Assembly: GCA_047974765.1 (NCBI GenBank)
Contig: JBKECP010000022.1
Span: 68,788 to 132,787, forward strand
Source of the DNA: JBKECP01 sp047974765
GTDB lineage: Bacteria; Pseudomonadota; Gammaproteobacteria; Pseudomonadales; Halieaceae
DNA: 64,000 nt
Direction: 5' to 3'
This document shows positions 41,727-50,726 of this stretch, one piece after another. A program made the position numbers and the translations under genes. The notes beneath the pieces were generated by a model, which ran no database searches, was not told the DNA's origin, and saw only the letters and a list, made by a program, of their open reading frames with translations. The stretch's first letter is position 1. Each line of letters starts with the position of its first letter.

Positions 41727-43874
41727 TTAATAGTAGCTTTCACTGGCGGCAAGTTTGGCCTTCATACCGTCAGTCAGCTCATAGCCCTTGCCCAGATGGG
41801 CAAATTTTTCACTGGCTTGAGCAATATGTTCAAGGCCAACCGTATCCAGCCAGCGGAAGACGCCGCCACGGAAGGGTGGGAAACCCAGGCCATAGAGCAG
41901 GGCCAGGTCAGCTTCGGCCGGTGTCTCAACGATACCTTCTTCCAGGCAGCGGGCCATCTCGGTGGCCATTGGCAGCATCATGCGGGCGATAATATCTTCG
42001 CGTTCAAATTCAACACGCTCACCAACATGGGATGCCAGCAGCTCATAAGTGCTTTCAACAACGGTTTTCTTCGGTTTGCCACGTTTGTCTTCCACGTATT
42101 CGTAGAAGCCAATACCGTTTTTCTGGCCCAGGCGATCACTTTCAAACAGAATTTGGGCCGGGGTTTTGAAGTCCAGCTGCATACGGTCCGGAAAACCTTC
42201 AGCCATTACGCCAGCGGCGTGTACAGCGGTGTCGATGCCGACAACATCCAGTAGATAGGCCGGACCCATCGGCCAGCCCCAGCGCTCCATCACTTTGTCG
42301 ATGGCCTGGAAGTCTGCGCCATCGCGCAAGAGTTTGGAGAAACCGTCGAAGTAAGGAAACAGTACCCGGTTGACCAGAAAACCGGGGCAGTCTTTGACCA
42401 CAACGGCTTTTTTGCCCATTTTGTTGGCGTAGGCCACGGTGCGGGCAACGGCTTCGTCGGAGCTTTTCTCGCCGCGAATCACTTCCACCAGTGGCATGGC
42501 GTGTACCGGGTTGAAAAAGTGCATGCCACAAAAGTTTTCAGGGCGTTGCAGGGCTTCAGCCAGGTAGGAAATGGAAATAGTAGAAGTATTGGAAGCCAGA
42601 ATGGCATCCTGGCTGATGTGTTTTTCAGTCTCGGCCAGTACGGCGTGTTTGACCTTCGGGTTTTCAACCACGGCCTCAACGACAATATCAACGTCCTCGA
42701 AACCGCCGTAAGTCAAGGTCGGGTCGATGCTGTTGAGCACTTCACCCATTTGTACCGGGTTCATACGGCCGCGTTCAACACGCTTGGACAGCAGTTTGTT
42801 CGCTTCCTTCAGCCCCAGATCCAGACCGGCCTGATTGATGTCTTTCATCTTGATCGGCACACCCTTGGAGGCACTTTGGTAGGCGATACCACCGCCCATG
42901 ATGCCAGCGCCCAAAACCGCAGCGCGCTCGATTTTTCTGCTGGCTTTTTTCTCCCAGCCCCTGGCTTTTTTGGCCAGCAGCTGGTCGTTCAAAAATACAC
43001 CCACCAGTGCAGCCGCTACTTCGCCTTGAGCTAGTTCAACAAAGCCTTCGGCTTCCACTTTAACGGCATCTTGCAGGTTCATCTTGCGGGCCTGCTCGAT
43101 AACATCGACGACTTTCACCGGGGCTGGGTAATTGCGGCCTGCCTGTTGCGCCACCATTTGCTTGCTGGTGAAGAAAGCCATTGTTGCCTCGGTGTCGTTC
43201 AGTGGCAGTGGGCTGCTTTTTTGCTCGCGGCGGGACAGGTAGTCCAGATTGCCGGCAATGGCATTGTTCAGCGTTGCCAGTGCGACTTCGCGCAGCGCCT
43301 CGGGGTTGGCCACGGCGTCAACAGCACCCACTTTGAGCGCTGCTTCGGGGCGTTGTTCCTTACCGGTGGCAATCCAGGTAATGGCTTCATCAACACCAAT
43401 TATGCGCGGCAGGCGCTGGGTGCCACCCCAGCCAGGTAAAATGCCCAATTTGGTTTCAGGCAGACCAATTTTGGCTGCTGTGCTCATGACCCGAAAATCA
43501 CAAGCCAGGCAGAATTCCAGGCCACCGCCCAGGGCGTAACCATTGATGGCAACACAGCTGGGGAAGGGCAGGTTCTGCAAGCGTTGCAGGTTGGCGGTAT
43601 TTACCCCGTTAAAATGTTTGATCGTGTCAGCATCGGCGCCAAACAACGCCGTAAATTCGGTGATGTCAGCACCGACGATAAAGACGGGCTTGGCGCTGGT
43701 GACAAGCAGGCCGCTAAGGCCGCTCTGTGCCTCGATGGCATCCAGCGCAGCGCTCAGATCGGCAACCGTGGCCTGATTGAATTTGTTGACGGATTCGCCC
43801 TGCAGGTCGAAACGGAGTTCGGCGATATCGCCCTCCAGCTTTTCGACGGTGAGCGCTTCACTCTTGTAGATCAT
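41727..43874 (-). CDS. fadB: Fatty oxidation complex alpha subunit (enoyl-CoA hydratase / 3-hydroxyacyl-CoA dehydrogenase)
   Basis: A 715-aa bifunctional enzyme. The N-terminal crotonase domain has GGGLEFCLACDFRV and LGILPGWGGTQRLPR; the C-terminal dehydrogenase has the NAD motif VLGAGIMGGGIAY, SNTSTISI and HFFNPVHAMPLVEV. It hydrates enoyl-CoA and oxidises the hydroxyacyl-CoA. ATG at 43872-43874 with GGAAA ahead is the family start (MIYKSEALTV); the longer open frame is not used. It forms a complex with FadA. Confidence 0.95.
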   Translation of the reverse strand: MIYKSEALTVEKLEGDIAELRFDLQGESVNKFNQATVADLSAALDAIEAQSGLSGLLVTSAKPVFIVGADITEFTALFGADADTIKHFNGVNTANLQRLQNLPFPSCVAINGYALGGGLEFCLACDFRVMSTAAKIGLPETKLGILPGWGGTQRLPRIIGVDEAITWIATGKEQRPEAALKVGAVDAVANPEALREVALATLNNAIAGNLDYLSRREQKSSPLPLNDTEATMAFFTSKQMVAQQAGRNYPAPVKVVDVIEQARKMNLQDAVKVEAEGFVELAQGEVAAALVGVFLNDQLLAKKARGWEKKASRKIERAAVLGAGIMGGGIAYQSASKGVPIKMKDINQAGLDLGLKEANKLLSKRVERGRMNPVQMGEVLNSIDPTLTYGGFEDVDIVVEAVVENPKVKHAVLAETEKHISQDAILASNTSTISISYLAEALQRPENFCGMHFFNPVHAMPLVEVIRGEKSSDEAVARTVAYANKMGKKAVVVKDCPGFLVNRVLFPYFDGFSKLLRDGADFQAIDKVMERWGWPMGPAYLLDVVGIDTAVHAAGVMAEGFPDRMQLDFKTPAQILFESDRLGQKNGIGFYEYVEDKRGKPKKTVVESTYELLASHVGERVEFEREDIIARMMLPMATEMARCLEEGIVETPAEADLALLYGLGFPPFRGGVFRWLDTVGLEHIAQASEKFAHLGKGYELTDGMKAKLAASESYY

Positions 43875-44157
43875 GTCAGTTTCCTGTCTGGATGTGTCTG
43901 GATGTGTCTGGAGTGGCCTTGAAGACTGCTCCGGTTTCAGTTGAAGCTGAAAGCAGAGCGGCCAGTCGGGGGCGTATTGTAGCCGCCTCAAGCTAAGGCG
44001 TGAACCGCATGTTGACAATGATTACACTACTTGGCAATTCATCGGGTGAATGCTGCCTATCAGATGTCTGAATAGTGATGGCTGGCCACCAGATTTTGTG
44101 TGGCACAGCCACATCTGGAGGTGCAGATCAAGCCCCCGACGTCGTATTGGCGGTCAA

Positions 44158-45732
44158 TTAAAACAGTGCCCGTAACAGTACAAAGCTGAGCCCGCTGAGC
44201 AGAGCGGCAACAGGCAGGGTGATGACCCAGGCGGCAGCGATGGGCTTCATCAGGCGCCAGTTGGTTGAGCGATTGACCAGGCCAATTCCCAGTACAGCAC
44301 CGACCAGAATATGGGTGCTGGACACCGGCAGGCCGAGTGTAGAGGCAACCAATACCACAGAGGCTGCCGACAGTTCGGCAGTAAAGCCCGAAGCAGGGTG
44401 CATGCGTGTCAGTTCCGAGCCAACAGTTTTAATTACTTCCTTGCCAATAAACCACAGCCCTGCGATAAGGGCGATACCGAAGGTCAGCATGGCGGCAGTG
44501 GGTACCGGCGCCTTGGGGTTGATCTGGCCACTGTGCAATACATCCAAAATAGCGGCAAAGGGGCCGATAGCATTGGCGATATCATTGGAGCCATGGCTGA
44601 AAGCAAAACCGGCAGCCGTAAATACCTGCATCCAGCTGAACAGTAAAAAAGTGGATTTTTCCAGTGATTTCCTGCGCTGTGTGCGCGCCAGAATATAGGT
44701 GGCCATCCAGACGGCGGCCGCCACCATCAGTACTATCAGAATGTTTTGCAGGTCAGATGATTCCAGCTTGAGATTTTTCAGCCCCTTGTAAAGCAGCATC
44801 AGGGTAATAATCATTGAACCACCGGCGGCCAGTATTGGCGTATAAACCACTAGCGCCTTGTGGGCGTCGATACTTTCTTTTTCTTTTTCCAGTCGATAGA
44901 GTTCACGGTAGTAGTCACTTTCAAAGTCGTCTTCAGTGGCATCTTCAATAGCCTGTACACTGGCTGCATCACGGGCAAGCTCGCCGGTATAGGCAATTTG
45001 CTGCAATTCGGTCATGCGCTCGGTAATGGTTTTGTGCTCTTTGCGCAAAGCTTTTTTACGGGCTTTAACTGCCTGCAACTGCTCGTGGGCAGTGTCGTTA
45101 TAACTGAGAATGTACTTTTTGATCAGATAGTAGATAAGAAAAGAGCCGAGACCACCGAGTACCGGTGATAGCACCCAGGATACTGCGATGGTGCCAATCT
45201 GGTTCCAATGTACCAGGCTCAAAGCCTGATCCGGCCCGGCCGCGATCCAGCCGAGGGTTACCGAACTGCCGACAATGCCGCCGATGATGGAGTGGGTGGT
45301 CGATACTGGCAGGCCGCAGCGGGTGGCCAGCAATAACCAGGTTGCTGCCGCCAGCAGCGCCGCCATCATAATGTAAACAAAGTCCATGACTTCAAAGGTG
45401 GACTCGGTGGTGAGTGTTCCCAGATCAACAATGCCTTTGCGAATGGTGTCGGTGACAGCACCACCGGCAATCATTGCACCGCTAACCTCGAAGATGGCCG
45501 CCACTACCAGTGCCTGGCGAATAGTCAGTGTGCCGGCACCAACACTGGTACCAAAAGAGTTGGCGACATCATTGCCGCCAATATTAAAGGCCATAAACAG
45601 GCCAAACAGGGTTGCCAGCAAAAAGATAAACAGATTGCTGCCAGCGGTGTAATCCACACCCCACCAGATGAAAAAGCCAGCTGCGCCAGCCAGAAGAATC
45701 AAAAAGCCGAAGCTGAGTCTGTCATTGAGCAT
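44158..45732 (-). CDS. Inorganic phosphate transporter (PiT family)
   Basis: A 524-aa membrane transporter of the Pho4/PiT family. Both duplicated signature regions are present: FNIGGNDVANSFGTSVGAGT with GLPVSTTHSIIGG, and HGSNDIANAIGP with GLPVSSTHILVGA. Between them lies a charged cytoplasmic coiled-coil insert (about 205-290, rich in Glu, Lys and Arg), as in many marine gammaproteobacterial members. It imports phosphate with protons or sodium. No PhoU-like regulator is adjacent. Confidence 0.9.
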   Translation of the reverse strand: MLNDRLSFGFLILLAGAAGFFIWWGVDYTAGSNLFIFLLATLFGLFMAFNIGGNDVANSFGTSVGAGTLTIRQALVVAAIFEVSGAMIAGGAVTDTIRKGIVDLGTLTTESTFEVMDFVYIMMAALLAAATWLLLATRCGLPVSTTHSIIGGIVGSSVTLGWIAAGPDQALSLVHWNQIGTIAVSWVLSPVLGGLGSFLIYYLIKKYILSYNDTAHEQLQAVKARKKALRKEHKTITERMTELQQIAYTGELARDAASVQAIEDATEDDFESDYYRELYRLEKEKESIDAHKALVVYTPILAAGGSMIITLMLLYKGLKNLKLESSDLQNILIVLMVAAAVWMATYILARTQRRKSLEKSTFLLFSWMQVFTAAGFAFSHGSNDIANAIGPFAAILDVLHSGQINPKAPVPTAAMLTFGIALIAGLWFIGKEVIKTVGSELTRMHPASGFTAELSAASVVLVASTLGLPVSSTHILVGAVLGIGLVNRSTNWRLMKPIAAAWVITLPVAALLSGLSFVLLRALF

Positions 45733-45940
45733 GCAGAAACCGTCCGTGTCAGGGAAAGAGGCGGCAGGGCAGTCGTGAAAAGACGGCTATCTGCCATTGC
45801 GTGGCTATGATCGCTGATAAGTGTGACGGTTTTATTGCAGTTTCTGTCTTGAAAGCCCGGTGTGATTGGTGAGAACCCAGAGGTCTATCAGGGGGGAGGC
45901 GGCGGCACTGTTAAAACAGCGCCGAGCACATTTTGTTGTG

Positions 45941-46858
45941 TCAGCGACCTGCCGCTTTGAGCAAAAACTCCATCAGTGCTTTTTGGGCGTGCAGACGGTT
46001 TTCAGCCTCATCCCAGATAACCGTATCAGCTGCATCCATCAGTTCAGCACTGATTTCTTCGCCCCGGTGGGCGGGCAGGCAGTGCATATAAAGCGCCTCG
46101 GGGGCGGCCAGTTGCATTAGTTCGCTATTGACCTGATAGGGTTTAAACAAGCGAGCGCGTTTTTTTTGTTCGTCTTCCTGGCCCATTGAGGCCCATACAT
46201 CCGTAACCAGCAGGTCGGCACCGGCAGCGGCTTCACTGGGCTCGTGAATAATACTGACCCGATCGGAGTGGGCTGCCAGCAGGTTGCTGTCGGGTTCATA
46301 GCCTGGCGGGCAGGCGATACGCAGCTGGAAATCAAACTGGGCGGCGGCATTGATATAGGACTGACACATATTATTGCCGTCGCCTACCCAGCATACCGTA
46401 CGACCGGCAATGGAACCTCGATGTTCAATATAGGTTTGCATGTCTGCCAGTAGCTGGCAGGGGTGATAGCTATCTGTCAGGGCATTGATCACCGGTACAC
46501 TGGAGTGAGCGGCAAAGCGTTCGACGATGCTGTGCTCGAAGGTGCGGATCATCACAATGTCAACCATTGAAGAAATTACCCGGGCGCTGTCTTCGATGGG
46601 TTCACCGCGGCCGAGCTGGGTGTCCTGGGGCGATAGAAACATGGCGTGACCACCGAGTTGGGCTATGCCGGCCTCAAAAGATACCCGTGTGCGGGTGGAG
46701 GACTTGGCAAAGATCATTGCCAGTACAGCGCCGGGGAGCTGGCGCTGATCATGGCCTGCCTGCCGTTCGTGTTTCATTTCACTGGCCCGAGCCAGCACAG
46801 CCTGCAATTCCTGCGGGCTTAAATCCTGAAGGCTGAGAAAATGCCGCAATTTACTCAT
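45941..46858 (-). CDS. argF: Ornithine carbamoyltransferase
   Basis: A 305-aa enzyme forming citrulline from ornithine and carbamoyl phosphate in arginine synthesis. Carbamoyl phosphate site SSTRTRVSFE (about 53-62), NALTDSYHPCQ and the ornithine-site MHCLPAHRGEE are intact. The start ATG shares one base with the argD stop, so argD-argF is a translationally coupled pair. Confidence 0.95.
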   Translation of the reverse strand: MSKLRHFLSLQDLSPQELQAVLARASEMKHERQAGHDQRQLPGAVLAMIFAKSSTRTRVSFEAGIAQLGGHAMFLSPQDTQLGRGEPIEDSARVISSMVDIVMIRTFEHSIVERFAAHSSVPVINALTDSYHPCQLLADMQTYIEHRGSIAGRTVCWVGDGNNMCQSYINAAAQFDFQLRIACPPGYEPDSNLLAAHSDRVSIIHEPSEAAAGADLLVTDVWASMGQEDEQKKRARLFKPYQVNSELMQLAAPEALYMHCLPAHRGEEISAELMDAADTVIWDEAENRLHAQKALMEFLLKAAGR

Positions 46859-48081
46859 TATTTATCCTCCGTTGAAGGGGGATTGAAGTTCTGGATCAGT
46901 GTCACTACTTGTTCCACCAGCTGATGGGTCTCACTTTCGCTGATAATCAACGGCGGCAGCAGACGAATGGTTCTACCGGCGGTGATGTTGATCAGCAGGC
47001 CCTGTTCAAGGGCGCGGCCAAACAGTTCGCCACAGTCCTGGCGCAGCTCGATACCAATCATCAGGCCGCGCCCACGAATACTGATTATACGTTCATCACC
47101 TGCCAGTGCCGATTCCAGTGCCGAGCAGATTTGTTGACCGCGAACAGCTGCCTGGGCTGCCAGAGCCTGTTCTTCAATGGTATTAATAACAGCGTTGGCG
47201 GCGCTGCATACGAGCGGGTTGCCACCGTAAGTTGAGCCGTGATGACCGGCACCAAATACCCGGGCGGCATCACCGCGAGCCATGCAGGCACCGATGGGTA
47301 CACCGTTACCCAAGCCTTTGGCGGTGGTCACTACATCCGGTAACAGGCCCAGCTGTTGATAGGCGAAATAGGTACCGGTGCGACCATTGCCGGTTTGCAC
47401 CTCGTCGAGCATCAGCAGCCACTGTTGACGATCACACAGATTTCGCAACGCCTGCATATAAGTGGCGTCAGCGGGGTTGATACCGCCTTCACCCTGAATG
47501 GGTTCAAGCAATACGGCTACCACCTCGGTATTCTGGGCGGCGATTTTTTCAATGGCGGCAATATCGTTATAGGGTGCGCGTACAAAGCCGCTCACCAGGG
47601 GCTCAAAACCTGCCTGTATCTTGCGATTGCCGGTAGCTGTGAGTGTGGCCAGTGTGCGGCCGTGGAAGGCGCCTTCCATGACCACAATATTGGGCCGTTT
47701 GATACCGCGCTGATGGCCATAGAGTCGGGCCAGCTTGATGGCCGCCTCATTGGCCTCGGCACCGGAGTTGCCAAAGAAACTGCTGTGCATGCCTGATACG
47801 GCCGCCAGCTGTTGTGCCAGTTGTTCCTGACCGGCTATGCGATAGAAGTTGGAGGTGTGTACCAGTCGTCCGGCCTGCTCCTGCAAAGCCCGGGTTACTG
47901 CCGGGTGGGCGTGGCCGAGACCATTGACGGCGATACCGGCGATACCATCGAGGTAGTGTCGCCCCTCACTGTCAAACAGGTAAACACCCTCACCATGACT
48001 AAAGGTAACCTGAGCTCTGGTATAGGTGGGCATAACGGGGTTTATCCCGTTGTTTTGGGGAGCCGATGTTGACGTTGCCAC
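46858..48081 (-). CDS. argD: Acetylornithine aminotransferase
   Basis: A 407-aa class III PLP aminotransferase: HTSNFYRIAGQEQLAQQL, FFGNSGAEANEAAIKLAR, the PLP-binding DEVQTGNGRTG and Lys in TTAKGLGNGVPIG. It makes N-acetylornithine in arginine synthesis and may also act on succinyldiaminopimelate. GTG at 48079-48081 is preached by a strong AGGAAGAGG ribosome site and chosen over the internal ATG at 48033. The leader carries a terminator-like hairpin. Confidence 0.93.
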   Translation of the reverse strand: MATSTSAPQNNGINPVMPTYTRAQVTFSHGEGVYLFDSEGRHYLDGIAGIAVNGLGHAHPAVTRALQEQAGRLVHTSNFYRIAGQEQLAQQLAAVSGMHSSFFGNSGAEANEAAIKLARLYGHQRGIKRPNIVVMEGAFHGRTLATLTATGNRKIQAGFEPLVSGFVRAPYNDIAAIEKIAAQNTEVVAVLLEPIQGEGGINPADATYMQALRNLCDRQQWLLMLDEVQTGNGRTGTYFAYQQLGLLPDVVTTAKGLGNGVPIGACMARGDAARVFGAGHHGSTYGGNPLVCSAANAVINTIEEQALAAQAAVRGQQICSALESALAGDERIISIRGRGLMIGIELRQDCGELFGRALEQGLLINITAGRTIRLLPPLIISESETHQLVEQVVTLIQNFNPPSTEDK

Positions 48082-48168
48082 GCGCAATCCTCTTCCTGTC
48101 GATCGTATGCTGCTACGGGCCTTTGTAAAAGTGCCGCTTGCAAAAGCGGACGCTGGCCCCAAAAACTG

Positions 48169-48232
48169 AAAAAGGCAGCGCAAAGCTGCCTCGGAAACGC
48201 CCTACTATAGCTATTCATATCTATAGAGGCAA
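48169..48232 (-). promoter_or_regulatory. argD promoter with terminator-like leader hairpin
   Basis: On the minus strand TTGCCT (48227-48232) and TATAGT (48204-48209) are 17 bp apart, predicting a start near 48197. A GGCAGC/GCTGCC hairpin (48174-48190) and T5 (48169-48173) follow at once, about 90 nt before the argD GTG. TGAAT within the spacer resembles one half of an ArgR box. This could be an attenuator. Confidence 0.45.
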
Positions 48233-48356
48233 TTGACTTGCACCTTTAGTGGAGCTTGCGGTCAAATGCGACAGCTTTTGGGGTACACTGCGCCCCTCCC
48301 GAATGACATACCACAGTGTTCCCGGTGATAGCTGTGGCCAAACAGGAAAAGAAATT

Positions 48357-48689
48357 ATGGACATCATGGAAACCATCAAAGAGCAGATCGAAAACAATTC
48401 TATTCTGCTATACATGAAGGGTTCGCCCAATCAGCCGCAGTGTGGTTTTTCAGCGCGCACTGTTCAGGCTGTGATGGCTTGTGGTGAACGCTTTGCCTAC
48501 GTTGACATACTCAGCAACCCGGATATTCGCAGTAATTTGCCCGTGTATGCTAACTGGCCGACCTTTCCCCAGCTGTGGGTAAAAGGTGAGTTGGTGGGGG
48601 GATGCGATATTGTTACCGAAATGGCTGAAAGCGGTGAACTGGCTACTTTGCTGAAAAGTGCCGCTGGCGAAGCAGAAGCACAGGCCTGA
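48357..48689 (+). CDS. grxD: Monothiol glutaredoxin Grx4
   Basis: A 110-aa CGFS-type glutaredoxin (Cys29 in PQCGFSARTVQ) that binds a 2Fe-2S cluster with glutathione and serves iron-sulfur cluster traffic. WPTFPQLWVKGELVGGCDI is the glutathione-binding part. ATG at 48357 with GGAAAAG ahead gives MDIMETIKEQIE; an open frame upstream is not used. Neighbouring bfr and bfd make this an iron-handling block. Confidence 0.95.
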   Translation: MDIMETIKEQIENNSILLYMKGSPNQPQCGFSARTVQAVMACGERFAYVDILSNPDIRSNLPVYANWPTFPQLWVKGELVGGCDIVTEMAESGELATLLKSAAGEAEAQA

Positions 48690-48696
48690 ATGTAAA

Positions 48697-48726
48697 GCGC
48701 CTCCCGAAGGAGGCGCGCTTGTTTTT
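48697..48726 (+). terminator. Terminator of grxD
   Basis: An 8-bp GC-rich stem (GCGCCTCC / GGAGGCGC, loop CGAA) is followed by GCTTGTTTTT. The stop codons of grxD and bfr face each other here, but only the plus strand has a good T run. Confidence 0.85.
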
Positions 48727-48745
48727 ATCGGGCTTGCGGCAGTGG

Positions 48746-49222
48746 TTAATCTGGTTTTTCCATAACGCTTTGCAGGTAGTTTTGCATACCCATTTTTTCG
48801 ATCAGACCCAGCTGGGTTTCCAGCCAGTCGATATGTTCTTCCTCTGCCTCCAGAATGGAGCGAAAAATATCGCGGCTCACATAATCACGCACTGATTCGC
48901 AGTAGGTGATAGCGGCCTTCAGGTCATCGTGGGCTTTGTGCTCAACCCGCAGGTCACACTCCAGCATTTCCTGAGTGTTTTCACCGATCATCAACTTGCC
49001 CAGATCCTGTAGGTTGGGCAGACCTTCCAAAAAGAGAATGCGCTCGATCAGGGTATCGGCGTGCTTCATCTCGTCAATGGATTCGTGATACTCGTGCGCG
49101 GCCAGTTTCTCCAGGCCCCAATCCTTATACATGCGGGCGTGCAGGAAGTACTGGTTGATTGCTACCAGTTCGTTGCCGAGTACCTTGTTCAGGTGTTCGA
49201 TAACTTTGGCATCACCTTTCAT
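48746..49222 (-). CDS. bfr: Bacterioferritin
   Basis: A 158-aa iron-storage protein that forms 24-mers. The ferroxidase ligands are visible: Glu18 in GNELVAINQYF, Glu51 and His54 in IDEMKHAD, Glu94, and Glu127/His130 in EAEEEHIDWLE; Met52 is the haem ligand of true bacterioferritins. Stored iron is released with help from Bfd, encoded upstream on the same strand. The intergenic region has an imperfect Fur-like sequence near 49317-49341. Confidence 0.95.
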   Translation of the reverse strand: MKGDAKVIEHLNKVLGNELVAINQYFLHARMYKDWGLEKLAAHEYHESIDEMKHADTLIERILFLEGLPNLQDLGKLMIGENTQEMLECDLRVEHKAHDDLKAAITYCESVRDYVSRDIFRSILEAEEEHIDWLETQLGLIEKMGMQNYLQSVMEKPD

Positions 49223-49465
49223 TGCTTCTGACTCCAGTGGGTGGCTGTAAACGGCGCAAGATTGGATCAGAAATGATCTGATGTCAAGTAAGTTATTGAT
49301 TTTAAAAGATTTTTTTGAATGAAAATCAAAGCGATTCTCAAACGGAATCTATCACTCTCCCGTGTTTACAAAAATATCTCAAATAGAAAGATAGTTAGAA
49401 AAATCAAATAGATAATGCTGGGATGTTGCGGAGGAAGAGGAGAGTTGTGAGTTTGAGTGTCTGTT

Positions 49466-49672
49466 TCAGCTCAGTGCGTAAAACAATTCCTGCTCGGTGC
49501 TGGGCAGATTATTGAGTGACTCACGTACAATTTCACGAGTGAGAATACCGCATTTACCACACTGGCTGGCCACGCCGAGGCGTTTGTGTACATCGCCAAT
49601 ACTGCCTGCGCCGTCCTGGACGGCTGCGCGGATCTGGGTATCAGTAATGCCTTTGCAAACACAAACATACAT
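49466..49672 (-). CDS. bfd: Bacterioferritin-associated ferredoxin
   Basis: A 68-aa BFD-like 2Fe-2S protein with the four cysteines in CVCKGITDTQIR and SQCGKCG. It reduces bacterioferritin to release iron. ATG at 49670-49672 gives MYVCVCKGITD, the family start; the open frame 16 codons further upstream is not used. A good Fur box lies 44-62 bp upstream, fitting induction under iron starvation. It is 243 bp upstream of bfr. Confidence 0.93.
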   Translation of the reverse strand: MYVCVCKGITDTQIRAAVQDGAGSIGDVHKRLGVASQCGKCGILTREIVRESLNNLPSTEQELFYALS

Positions 49673-49715
49673 GGTTGTACTCGCTTGTCTGGTAAATGTA
49701 TGGTTGAAAGTTAAT

Positions 49716-49734
49716 GTCAATGAGAATGATTGTC
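49716..49734 (-). promoter_or_regulatory. Fur box upstream of bfd
   Basis: GTCAATGAGAATGATTGTC matches the 19-bp Fur consensus at 14 of 19 positions by eye and lies 44-62 bp upstream of the bfd start. Confidence 0.65.
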
Positions 49735-49878
49735 AACCCTGTTTTTGCTGGAAATTTCTCTAGCCCGTCACCTTGAAAAGCCATCAGCTGCCCGCATCGT
49801 TTATTGTTCGCTGAACAGGTGGTGGGCAAACCAGGTCTGCCACTATTATTTACCTGTGAAAACTAATGGAGAACTGAC

Positions 49879-50481
49879 ATGGGTGTACTCGTTGGCAAGG
49901 CCGCGCCGGATTTTAATGTAGCTGCTGTTCTGGGCAGTGGTGAAATTGTTGATTCCTACAAGCGTTCAGAACAAATGGAAGGTAAATATGGTCTGATCTT
50001 CTTCTATCCACTGGACTTCACCTTTGTTTGCCCTTCCGAGTTAATTGCTCTCAATCACCGTATGGACAAATTTCGTGAACTGGGTGTGGAAGTGGTGGCT
50101 GTATCCATCGACTCCCAGTTCACCCACAACGCCTGGCGCAATACGCCCGTTGATAAAGGTGGTATTGGTGCTGTGTCCTATACCATGGCGGCCGATGTGA
50201 ACCACGATATTGCGCGTGCCTATGATGTAGAGAGTGAAGGCGGTGTTGCTTTTCGCGGTGCTTTTTTGATCGACAAGAACGGTGTGGTCCGCTCTCAGTT
50301 GATCAATGACCTGCCCCTGGGACGCAACATCGACGAACTGATACGTCTGGTTGAAGCCCTGCAATTCACTGAAGAGCACGGTGAAGTGTGTCCTGCTGGC
50401 TGGAATAAGGGTGATAAAGGTATGAATGCCTCTCCCGATGGCGTGGCAGCCTACCTGTCGGAGAATGCTGACGCACTCTAA
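49879..50481 (+). CDS. 2-Cys peroxiredoxin (AhpC/Prx1 type)
   Basis: A 200-aa peroxidase: peroxidatic Cys51 in YPLDFTFVCPSELIAL and resolving Cys171 in EVCPAGW, both intact. It reduces hydrogen peroxide, alkyl peroxides and peroxynitrite in the cytosol using thioredoxin or AhpF-like donors. Start ATG with AATGGAG ahead. It has its own terminator and is divergent from bfd, which puts two iron/oxidative stress genes side by side. Confidence 0.93.
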   Translation: MGVLVGKAAPDFNVAAVLGSGEIVDSYKRSEQMEGKYGLIFFYPLDFTFVCPSELIALNHRMDKFRELGVEVVAVSIDSQFTHNAWRNTPVDKGGIGAVSYTMAADVNHDIARAYDVESEGGVAFRGAFLIDKNGVVRSQLINDLPLGRNIDELIRLVEALQFTEEHGEVCPAGWNKGDKGMNASPDGVAAYLSENADAL

Positions 50482-50507
50482 AGTCCGGCACCTGGCTGCT
50501 TTTAAAA

Positions 50508-50534
50508 ACGCGGGTTCTGACCCGCGTTTTTGTG
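50508..50534 (+). terminator. Terminator of the peroxiredoxin gene
   Basis: Stem ACGCGGGT / ACCCGCGT with a 4-nt loop is followed by TTTTTGTGG, 26 nt past the stop codon. Confidence 0.85.
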
Positions 50535-50726
50535 GCTCGTTCTCTGGTGGCTGTCACCTGAAGTTCCGACGAGATATTAGATACCCGGTAGTGTAGTGAC
50601 AGTTTTGAATACGGTAAAATTCCAGATATCCAGGGTTTGTCTGAAAGCGCGGGTATCCACACCTAAGCCCGTCTCTGCATATTCAGGTATACTGCCCGCC
50701 CATTTTTTTAAACACCTGACAAATCA

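Noticed and set aside
48221..48430. Minus-strand 69-codon frame upstream of argD
   Set aside because: It covers the grxD start region and the argD promoter and shows no protein-like features.
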